Shown in pieces: positions 40,991-48,868 of a stretch of 64,000 nt of DNA. The stretch covers positions 1 through 64,000 of the forward strand of contig CABZLS010000002.1 in the NCBI GenBank assembly GCA_902526645.1, written 5' to 3'. Numbering within the stretch: position 1 is the stretch's first letter; each line of letters starts with the position of its first letter. The position numbers and the translations under genes are program-made. The notes under the pieces were generated by a model. That model was not told the DNA's origin. It was given only the letters and a program-made list of their open reading frames with translations, and searched no databases. The DNA is from an uncultured Pelagibacteraceae bacterium. Its GTDB lineage: Bacteria > Pseudomonadota > Alphaproteobacteria > Pelagibacterales > Pelagibacteraceae.

Positions 40991-41859
40991 TTTTTTAATA
41001 CCCTTCCTGCTACTGTATTTAATTTTTCTATAGTTTTTTTCGTTCTTTTTTCAGGTGCTGTAATAATTGCAACATCTAAACAATTATTAGTTGGATCATT
41101 AGGATCAATATGATTTTCAAAGTTTTCTATTAAATTTTTAATCATATTTTTTGCCTTAGCAGCATTACCTAATAAAACTTTTACAACTTGTTGAACATCA
41201 ACGTTTTCATGATCAGGATGCCAACAATCATAGTCAGTGACCATTGATACAGATGCATACCTTATCTCTGCCTCTCTTGCTAATTTCGCCTCTGGCATGT
41301 TAGTCATTCCAATTACATCTGCTTTCCAAGATCTGTATAAATTTGACTCTGCTAATGTTGAAAATTGTGGTCCTTCCATAACAACGTATGTTCCATTTCT
41401 TTGATAATCAATTTTTTCTTTTTTTATTGCTTCTTCACATGCATCCATTAACCCCTTTGAGGTGGGATGTGCCATTGAAACATGTGCTACAATTTCATCA
41501 TCAAAAAAAGTTTTTACTCGTGAAAAAGTTCTATCAATAAACTGATCAACTATCACAAATTTTCCAGGAGGTAGATCTTCTTTTAATGAACCTACAGCAG
41601 AAACTGAAACGATATCCGTAACTCCTAATTGTTTTAAAGAATCGATGTTTGCTCTAAAATTTATATTTGAAGGTGAAATAAAATGTCCTCGGCCATGTCT
41701 TGGCAAAAAATAAACTTCTTTATCATTATAATTTGTTTTTAGAATTTGGTCCGATGGCTTACCCCAAGGTGTATTTAGATCTAATAACTCACGATTTTCA
41801 AATTCCTCTACATCATAAAGTCCACTACCTCCTATGATTGCTAATTTATTTATTGTCAT
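40987..41859 (-). CDS. mtnP: S-methyl-5'-thioadenosine phosphorylase
   Basis: AIIGGSGLYDVEEF, LPRHGRGHFISPSNINFRANI, MEGPQFSTLAESNLYRSW, DVIGMTNMPEAKLAREAEI. Confidence 0.93.
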   Translation of the reverse strand: MTINKLAIIGGSGLYDVEEFENRELLDLNTPWGKPSDQILKTNYNDKEVYFLPRHGRGHFISPSNINFRANIDSLKQLGVTDIVSVSAVGSLKEDLPPGKFVIVDQFIDRTFSRVKTFFDDEIVAHVSMAHPTSKGLMDACEEAIKKEKIDYQRNGTYVVMEGPQFSTLAESNLYRSWKADVIGMTNMPEAKLAREAEIRYASVSMVTDYDCWHPDHENVDVQQVVKVLLGNAAKAKNMIKNLIENFENHIDPNDPTNNCLDVAIITAPEKRTKKTIEKLNTVAGRVLKK

Positions 41860-41900
41860 GTTTTAAAATTAATCTATTTATAGATTTATAAAAAACAATT

Positions 41901-42428
41901 ATGAATTTAAAAAACTTTATTAGATCAATTCCTGATTATCCAAAAAAAGGCATATTATTTAGAGATATAACAACACTTATAAAAGATGAAAAGGCTTTTG
42001 CAGAAACAATTAATCAAATAGTTGAAAAATCGAAGAAATATAAATTTGATAAAATTGCTGCTATTGAGTCTAGGGGTTTTGTTTTTGCCTCTGCGGTTTC
42101 ATACATTTTAAAAAAGCCATTTATAATGTTAAGAAAAAAAGACAAACTACCTGCAGATGTCCACTCAATAGATTTTGAGCTAGAATACGGAACTGCGACT
42201 ATTGAGGTACACAAGGATTCTATAAAAGAAAATGAGTCAGTTCTAATAATAGACGATTTAATTGCCACAGGCGGTACAGCAGAGGCTGCAGCAAAACTTA
42301 TTGAAATTTCTAAAGGCAAGGTTTCAGCTTTTATATTTGTAATTAATTTGTTTGATTTAGGTGGTGCAGAATTGCTTACAAAAAAAAATTATAAAATTGA
42401 AAATTTAATTAATTTTCCAGGTCATTAG
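41901..42428 (+). CDS. apt: Adenine phosphoribosyltransferase
   Basis: IRSIPDYPKKGILFRDITTLI, AIESRGFVFASAVSYIL, VLIIDDLIATGGTAEAA. Confidence 0.95.
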   Translation: MNLKNFIRSIPDYPKKGILFRDITTLIKDEKAFAETINQIVEKSKKYKFDKIAAIESRGFVFASAVSYILKKPFIMLRKKDKLPADVHSIDFELEYGTATIEVHKDSIKENESVLIIDDLIATGGTAEAAAKLIEISKGKVSAFIFVINLFDLGGAELLTKKNYKIENLINFPGH

Positions 42429-42435
42429 TTCAAAA

Positions 42436-43233
42436 TCAAATAATCCATTCAGAATACTTTTCTTTATTTAATCTAATATAAGTTGGGTATACATTATCTA
42501 TAGTAACTACTTTAAGCTTTTTATTTGGATCTATAAAAAATTTTCTTTTATTTATATTTTCTTTGATAAAATTTTCGTCTGCAAAAACAGTGAATTCACT
42601 ATGAGCATAAGAATTTAATTTTTTTACAATATCTTTTGGTTTTTTTAAAAAAGAAAAATGCCATCCTCCATTTTCTAAAAATTGTGTTTTAAAAAAAAAT
42701 TTCCTTAAAAAACCTCTTCTAGTAAATTTTCTATCTCTTAACCATTGAGGTGATTTTAAATACTTCTTATAACAAATTGCAGAACCATTCCAATTTTGGT
42801 CAGATAACAAATTCAACTTATAAATAAATTCTTTTTGATTGAAAATTGCAAATCTTTTTATTTTTATATTATTCAAAATTTCAAGATTTGGAATTTCATC
42901 AGCATCAGAGATAATGATTAAATCATCTGAACTACACTCTGTTAAGGCTCTACTAATTGCATTCCTATTAAAGTTTTCTCTATAAAAATTTGGGCTCCAT
43001 CCTTTTTTATAGTTCACAACTTTTTCAGGAATATCATCAACAACTAAATATATAATTTTATTTTCAAATTTAGAAAATTTTTTAATATCAAAATTGAGTT
43101 TTTTTTCATTTCCAGAGTGGTCTCTTGTGGCTTCAACAATAACAAATTTATCTACATACTCATTGAGAATATTTAATCTCAACTCAATCATTAAGTCTTC
43201 ATCAAAGTACATGACACAATCGTAAATTTTCAT
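42436..43233 (-). CDS. Glycosyltransferase family 17-like protein
   Basis: KIYDCVMYFDEDLMIELRLNILNEYVDKFVIVEATRDHSGNEKKL, LIIISDADEIPN. Confidence 0.8.
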   Translation of the reverse strand: MKIYDCVMYFDEDLMIELRLNILNEYVDKFVIVEATRDHSGNEKKLNFDIKKFSKFENKIIYLVVDDIPEKVVNYKKGWSPNFYRENFNRNAISRALTECSSDDLIIISDADEIPNLEILNNIKIKRFAIFNQKEFIYKLNLLSDQNWNGSAICYKKYLKSPQWLRDRKFTRRGFLRKFFFKTQFLENGGWHFSFLKKPKDIVKKLNSYAHSEFTVFADENFIKENINKRKFFIDPNKKLKVVTIDNVYPTYIRLNKEKYSEWII

Positions 43234-43243
43234 AATTTATAAA

Positions 43244-43320
43244 TGGTAGCGGGAAGTGGGATCGAACCACTGACCTCGGGCTTATGAGTCCCGCGCTCTA
43301 ACCAACTGAGCTACCCCGCC
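43244..43320 (-). tRNA. tRNA-Met (CAT), probable elongator; CCA encoded
   Basis: GGCGGGGTAGCTCAGTTGGTTAGAGCGCGGGACTCATAAGCCCGAGGTCAGTGGTTCGATCCCACTTCCCGCTACCA folds as a 77-nt cloverleaf with anticodon CAT. Confidence 0.93.
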
Positions 43321-43385
43321 ATTTTATTCACATTGATATATACTACTAATTTTTTTTCTTGCAAACAATAAACTATAAGATTGTG

Positions 43386-44354
43386 TTATTTTAAAAAAGA
43401 TAGACTATTCAACTTTGAATAAAGATCAGATGCAAATAAATATAAATTTTTATCATAATCAATATTGACTTCTTTATTATTTAGTTTCTGTTCTAATTTT
43501 AGATCGTAATTCAATCCTAAAATTTTTAAAAGATCTTTTTTATATTCAATGTTTTGAAACGACTCATATTTAATAAATAAACAACTTTTGTTATTTTTAT
43601 GTTTGTCTAAAATATTTTGATAAAAAATAATCCATTGTTCAATCCAATAATTTAAACAAGAAAAATTTTGATAATTTTTGGGCGAATACCAAGACTTGTG
43701 ATCTAAACCAAATTCATTGTGGCCGAGATAATTCATATATCTTTTTACAAAATTATTTTTACTTTGAATTTTCTTAAAATTAATATGTTGATTATATAAA
43801 GAGAATGCATGTTGCAAAGGCTCTCTAAAAGTTATTAAAAATCTAGAAAGAGGAAATATCTTATTGATGATATGTATTCTTTTATAATTTAGATTATTTT
43901 TACTTAGGTACCTTTTTTTTTCTTTATTAAGTAAAATCAAATCTAAATAATTTTTTAATTCTTCATATAAATCATTTTCCTCATAAGTTGAAAAAAAAAC
44001 CTCATCAAGTGCTTCGGGACTTTTGACATCATAGAATATTCCATCTTTATGTAATCTTTCTTTTTTATCAAAAATTTTTTTTTTCTTTATTTTAGAAAAT
44101 AAGTTTGGTGCCATGATAAAAGGCATATTTTCATAAGTTAAGGAGGTGAATTGATTTGTATTATACAAAAAATATAAAAGAGCTGTTGTACCTGATCTTG
44201 GAAGACCAGTTATAAATATATGTTTTTCATTAATAATTTTATCATTTTTTTTTAAAAAAAGAATTTTTTCTATTTCATATAATGATTTTTTTATAAATTT
44301 GTTACTTAATAATAAATCATGAAGGAATATTTCTAATAAATTATAATTTTGCAT
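43386..44354 (-). CDS. Sulfotransferase family protein
   Basis: HIFITGLPRSGTTALLYFLYNT 5'-PSB loop; FLITFREPLQHAFSLYNQH 3'-PB-like segment. Confidence 0.8.
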   Translation of the reverse strand: MQNYNLLEIFLHDLLLSNKFIKKSLYEIEKILFLKKNDKIINEKHIFITGLPRSGTTALLYFLYNTNQFTSLTYENMPFIMAPNLFSKIKKKKIFDKKERLHKDGIFYDVKSPEALDEVFFSTYEENDLYEELKNYLDLILLNKEKKRYLSKNNLNYKRIHIINKIFPLSRFLITFREPLQHAFSLYNQHINFKKIQSKNNFVKRYMNYLGHNEFGLDHKSWYSPKNYQNFSCLNYWIEQWIIFYQNILDKHKNNKSCLFIKYESFQNIEYKKDLLKILGLNYDLKLEQKLNNKEVNIDYDKNLYLFASDLYSKLNSLSFLK

Positions 44355-44706
44355 TAATATTTTTTCTCAAAAAATAGTATATTATTGATATGAATATTGC
44401 TTCTAATATACCAAATAAACTAAGTATTAAATTGTAAAAATTTTTATCAAAAAAAATGAAAATCATTAACAATATAAAGATAAATGATAAAAAAATTATT
44501 ATCTTAAGCGAAAAAAATATAAGTTTTCTTGAGTAAATTAATAAAGCTGTTTGCTTCCAGTGATCTGATACTTTTTTAAAGCTAAATAGTTTAAGAATCT
44601 TTTTATAAATTCTAAAATTTTTTTTAATTAAATTCGGAAAACGAACATATTTTAAAAATTCATACGATAAAATTATAATAAAAAATAAACCCAAGTGGGT
44701 TATCAT
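44341..44706 (-). CDS. Small membrane protein of unknown function
   Basis: 121 aa, ~3 hydrophobic segments; overlaps both neighbours. Confidence 0.6.
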   Translation of the reverse strand: MITHLGLFFIIILSYEFLKYVRFPNLIKKNFRIYKKILKLFSFKKVSDHWKQTALLIYSRKLIFFSLKIIIFLSFIFILLMIFIFFDKNFYNLILSLFGILEAIFISIIYYFLRKNINAKL

Positions 44707-44906
44707 TTTTTTTCTTCCACTTTTTTATTTTTTTTATTTTTTAAGAATCTTTTTAGAGGAAACCATAAAATACCAAAAATTGCTGCAAAAATACCAATTA
44801 CAACACCTAAAGTTGCAGCAATCAAGCCAGCACCAGTCCCTGGACCTAGGTATGCATGTGCGTAAACTATAGAGAAGCTATATAATATTAAAACTAATTT
44901 AAACAT
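44703..44906 (-). CDS. Small exported/membrane protein (LGPGTGAG motif)
   Basis: 67 aa: signal peptide-like N-terminus, AYLGPGTGAGLIAATLGVVIGIFAAIFGILWFPLKRFLKNKK. Confidence 0.6.
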   Translation of the reverse strand: MFKLVLILYSFSIVYAHAYLGPGTGAGLIAATLGVVIGIFAAIFGILWFPLKRFLKNKKNKKVEEKK

Positions 44907-46243
44907 TTTTTATTTTTTATATCATCTTTTATTTTATAAATTAATTCCTCATCTTCAATAATTCTACTCCAACTTACAAATCCAATATCTCCATTTTTAT
45001 CTTTATTTACAAACTCCCACTCTTTTTCGCCTTTATTATTAAACATTATGATCCGTCCATGATTTTGTTCCTCAACGATTAGTGATCCATCCTCAAGTAT
45101 ATGAGATAGACCTTGGGTAATAGTTTTAAAATTCTCTTTTTTAAGTTGTGATTCAAATAATCTTTTAAATTCTTTAGTTTCAAAATTATAAATTAATATT
45201 TCTGAGTGTTCATTATTAATAACAAAATTATTATTATTAAAAATTGATATTTCCTTATCAGAAATTATATCAACATCGTGCTGTTCAAAGAAAGGGCCTG
45301 TTATATAATTAATTACTTTGTTATCGCTCGGCCTATAATGAATAATTGCTGATAAATGTCTAGAGCTTAAAAATAAATCACCTTTTTTCCAGTAATCTGT
45401 ATCTTTTAAAACTGGCTCAATATCATTTAAATGAATTGGATCATGCGTTCCATATAAAGACGAATTATATGCATAGTTGTTTGGAAAAATTTTATTTTCG
45501 ATTAAAATTTCAATTATACTTTTTTTATAAAGTATTTTTCCATCTTTATTCATCTTAATGATTGCATCATCATAAAAATTTTTAATTTTATATTTATCAA
45601 TATATTTTGAAGGAGAATTTAATCTAGCTACAGATAAAATATTATTATCATGATCTAACATCTTGCTGTGATGAAATGTTTCTTCATCATTTATCCATTT
45701 TAAATTTGAGCAAAAATCAATCTTAAATTCAATACTATATTCACTATCACTTATAAGCGAACCATCATTTAAAATTAAAGGATGTCTATATTCAAATCTA
45801 ATTGGAGAATCATCAATTCTTAATTTTGGAAAATCTTCTATATTTTGAACTTGATTATACATTTCTAAAATATCATGTTTATAAGTATGAATTACTTTAA
45901 AACTACTTAAATCGATTATATTAACCTCAGATCTATTTGAACTATGATCATATCTAGGTAAAACCAAAAGAATATTTCTTTGATTTTCAATAAATCTCTC
46001 AAATCTTTTTTTGTCTTTATGTTTTATTAATTTAGAGGGGGTACCTACATTTAGGCTTCCACTTCTAACCATTTTTGTAAAATTTATTGGTATCGAAGCA
46101 ATAAAGATTGCTGTTTTTGTTAAAGGTTTAAATCTTTTTCCACCATCATAATAATATTTTACTAGAGAACCAAAAGCTAACGCTCCTACTAATGACAATA
46201 AAATTAAAAGAATAACTATCCAAATCTCTATTTTTTTAAACAT
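44894..46243 (-). CDS. Arylsulfotransferase (ASST)-like membrane-anchored protein
   Basis: HLNDIEPV, GDLFLSSRHLSAIIHYRPSDNKVINYITGPFFEQHDVDIIS, LEDGSLIVEEQNHGRIIMFNNKGEKEWEF propeller-like repeats; N-terminal TM; start at internal Met MFKKIEIW preferred over listed 46282. Confidence 0.7.
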   Translation of the reverse strand: MFKKIEIWIVILLILLSLVGALAFGSLVKYYYDGGKRFKPLTKTAIFIASIPINFTKMVRSGSLNVGTPSKLIKHKDKKRFERFIENQRNILLVLPRYDHSSNRSEVNIIDLSSFKVIHTYKHDILEMYNQVQNIEDFPKLRIDDSPIRFEYRHPLILNDGSLISDSEYSIEFKIDFCSNLKWINDEETFHHSKMLDHDNNILSVARLNSPSKYIDKYKIKNFYDDAIIKMNKDGKILYKKSIIEILIENKIFPNNYAYNSSLYGTHDPIHLNDIEPVLKDTDYWKKGDLFLSSRHLSAIIHYRPSDNKVINYITGPFFEQHDVDIISDKEISIFNNNNFVINNEHSEILIYNFETKEFKRLFESQLKKENFKTITQGLSHILEDGSLIVEEQNHGRIIMFNNKGEKEWEFVNKDKNGDIGFVSWSRIIEDEELIYKIKDDIKNKKCLN

Positions 46244-46400
46244 TATTAAATTTAGTTTATCAATTGAGTATCTTTGTACCAATATGTATATTTACTTTAA
46301 TTTGATAGGAAATTACTAATATTAGGTAGAATAATTGAATTTATTAATTTTTTGATCAAATAAGATCAAATCACTAATCAAATTTTTTAAAATCGTTATT

Positions 46401-46619
46401 TTAATTGAAAATTAATAATCCAAACAAGACTAGTCCAGTTGACGCAAATGCAGAGAAGTAAAGTTTTCTCTTTGACTCATTTTTTTGGTTTAATTTTACT
46501 CTGTTAAGTAAAACATTTATGTCAGTACTTTTCGAAGTTTTACTTGGTTTTTCTTCCTCTAAATATTTAGCAATTAATTTTTTTTTTAAAGAAGATAATG
46601 TTGAGTTTGAATTTTTCAC
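46401..46619 (-). CDS. Small C-terminally anchored membrane protein
   Basis: 72 aa; DINVLLNRVKLNQKNESKRKLYFSAFASTGLVLFGLLIFN, one C-terminal TM. Confidence 0.55.
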   Translation of the reverse strand: MKNSNSTLSSLKKKLIAKYLEEEKPSKTSKSTDINVLLNRVKLNQKNESKRKLYFSAFASTGLVLFGLLIFN

Positions 46620-46661
46620 GGCGCTATTAAATCATTCGAATACGTTTAAATCAATGTTAAA

Positions 46662-46892
46662 TCAAAGAGATAAATAAACTCCTAAGATACCTAGTCCTAA
46701 AACTAATGATGAAAGAATAATTAAATTTTTTCTAAATTCTTTGCTTTCAGTTTCTTGAAGCTTTGACTTTAAAACATTTATATCAACTCTATTTGTGACA
46801 GTTTTTCTTTGTTTTAAAGGCTTTTCAGCACCAACATTGTCATTTGGGGTATCGACAAAAGTCCTTGTATCTGTAAAGCCTTTATTATTCAT
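46662..46892 (-). CDS. Small C-terminally anchored membrane protein, apparent paralog of 46401..46619
   Basis: Start at Met of MNNKGFTDTRTFVD preferred; DINVLKSKLQETESKEFRKNLIILSSLVLGLGILGVYLSL. Confidence 0.55.
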   Translation of the reverse strand: MNNKGFTDTRTFVDTPNDNVGAEKPLKQRKTVTNRVDINVLKSKLQETESKEFRKNLIILSSLVLGLGILGVYLSL

Positions 46893-47002
46893 AGCTAAAT
46901 TAAACACAAAGGACTTAATGATGCAATTTAAGAAAAGTTCAAAGTGGGTCACTATTAAATTGACAAGTGTCCAATTTGGGTTTCTACTACGAATTAAAAA
47001 TT

Positions 47003-47980
47003 ATGAACCCTCAAGAAATTGATCTCTCAAAAACATTAACCGATGACCAGGTTTATGAGACAATTATGGCCAACTATTCAGGTTTAAGCAGAGAATGGAT
47101 CACTCATCAATGGAATTGGATGAACAATGTGTATTGGGCATTTACCGATCATTATAAATATATGATTGTTATATCTTTAGTTGAAAAGACACTTCAATTT
47201 TATAATCAAATGAATATTCAATATTCTTATGAGGAGTATTATTCTAAATCATACCAACAAATTGAAAAATTTAGTATTACAGAACTTTGTGAAAAATTAA
47301 ATCTTCCAAAAGAAACTGTCAGAAGAAAAGTTTTAGAACTTGAAAATGATGGAATTATAAATCGAAGTAAAAAAAAAATTATTATTGATAGGAAAGCTTT
47401 TGTATTCGTAAAGCCTGAAATTCAAATAAAGCTTTCATCAAAATATATTAATTTAGTCGCAAATTTATTAAACAAGTCTAAGTTTCTCAATCTAAAAGCT
47501 GATCAAAAAACAATTGAGGGTTTAATTAAAAAAAATTTTTCTTTATGTTGGAGTTGGTTTTACAGAATGCAAATTCCTCTTATAATTGGGTATGATAAAT
47601 TTATGCAAGATTTAACTACTTTTCATATTTGGGGTACTATATGTATGAACCAAGTTTTTAATGTTTCAAAACATTTAGAAAAAAATGATTCGTCCCCACC
47701 ATTAGATCACTGGACTACAAGTAATATTCTTATTAAAAATGTAGGTGCCACTACAGGCATAAGTGCTATGTCAATTTCTGAAATGACTAAAATCCCTCGA
47801 GCGACGATTATAAGAAAATGTAAATATCTTATAAAAAATGACTTAGTAAAGTTAAATGATAAAAAACAATATATCTTATCTTCTCTGAATTTTAGAAAAA
47901 TTTTACCTTATCAAGTTGAAGCTTTTAGATATAAAGCAAAGTTTATTAGAAAAATTTTGAATCTGCTTGTAATTTCCTGA
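47003..47980 (+). CDS. Transcriptional regulator with two winged-HTH-like domains
   Basis: ITELCEKLNLPKETVRRKVLELENDGIINRSKKKIIID and ISEMTKIPRATIIRKCKYLIKNDLVKLNDKKQYIL; start at internal Met MNPQEIDL preferred over listed 46967. Confidence 0.7.
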   Translation: MNPQEIDLSKTLTDDQVYETIMANYSGLSREWITHQWNWMNNVYWAFTDHYKYMIVISLVEKTLQFYNQMNIQYSYEEYYSKSYQQIEKFSITELCEKLNLPKETVRRKVLELENDGIINRSKKKIIIDRKAFVFVKPEIQIKLSSKYINLVANLLNKSKFLNLKADQKTIEGLIKKNFSLCWSWFYRMQIPLIIGYDKFMQDLTTFHIWGTICMNQVFNVSKHLEKNDSSPPLDHWTTSNILIKNVGATTGISAMSISEMTKIPRATIIRKCKYLIKNDLVKLNDKKQYILSSLNFRKILPYQVEAFRYKAKFIRKILNLLVIS

Positions 47981-48016
47981 AATTTAATTAATCTTTAGTC
48001 AATAGAGAAAAGATAA

Positions 48017-48868
48017 ATGGGTATCGTAACAACTATTGCTCCATTCGCACTCGCTATAATAATGTTAGGATTAGGAGCTTCATTAACAATTAAAGATTTC
48101 ACAAGAGTATTTCTCAACCCAAAAGTATTTTTTGTTGGTTTAATTTGCCAATTAGTTGTTCTTCCTATTATTGGTTACTTATTAATTGTTATTTTAAAAA
48201 CTCCAATAGAACTTGCATTAGGAGTTATGTTAATTGCAGCAGCACCTGGAGGGGTTACCTCAAATGTTCTAACAAAATTTGCAGATGGTGACGTAGCACT
48301 CTCAATATCTTTAACTGCATTTACAAGCTTAATAAGTATTGTATCTGTTCCTTATATTATTTTTTTATCTATAGATTTATTTAATATTAGTTACGTTAGT
48401 AAAGAAGTTTCAATGTTAGGAATTTCACTAAAAATGTTTGGTGTAGTAACAGTGCCTGTAATATTAGGAATGATTTTGAGAAAGTTTTCAAGTGATTTTA
48501 TTGAAAGAAATATGAAAATAATACAAAGAATATCTATTGGATTATTTATATTTGTTTTTTTAGCTATCTACATTGAAGAATGGGATAGTATTGTAATGTT
48601 CTTAACTGCTGCAGGAACTATTGCTCTAACTCTTAATATTTTAATGATGGTAATAGGTTATTATGTTGCAAAATTTTTTGCTTCTGGTGTTGCACAACAA
48701 AGATGTATTTCTTTGGAATGTGGACTTCAAAATGGAACATTAGCGGTTTTTGTTGGTACCCAATTATTTGGCGAAAACATGACTTACATGGTGCCAACTG
48801 CTGCTTATGCCTTAGTTATGATGTTAACCTCAGTAATATTCGTGATCTTTTTAAAAAGAAAAACATAA
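48017..48868 (+). CDS. Bile acid:sodium symporter family (BASS) transporter
   Basis: LGASLTIKDFTRVFLNPKVFFVGLICQ, AAAPGGVTSNVLTKFADGDVALSISLTA, LECGLQNGTLAVFVGTQL. Confidence 0.9.
   Translation: MGIVTTIAPFALAIIMLGLGASLTIKDFTRVFLNPKVFFVGLICQLVVLPIIGYLLIVILKTPIELALGVMLIAAAPGGVTSNVLTKFADGDVALSISLTAFTSLISIVSVPYIIFLSIDLFNISYVSKEVSMLGISLKMFGVVTVPVILGMILRKFSSDFIERNMKIIQRISIGLFIFVFLAIYIEEWDSIVMFLTAAGTIALTLNILMMVIGYYVAKFFASGVAQQRCISLECGLQNGTLAVFVGTQLFGENMTYMVPTAAYALVMMLTSVIFVIFLKRKT

Noticed and set aside
42014-42319. Minus-strand ORF 42014..42319 (101 aa)
   Set aside because: Antisense shadow of apt
43244-43320. Initiator fMet or tRNA-Ile2 (CAT) assignment for the tRNA
   Set aside because: Lacks the initiator C1:A72 mismatch and the GGG:CCC anticodon-stem arrangement; overall sequence resembles alphaproteobacterial elongator Met, although Ile2 cannot be fully excluded by eye
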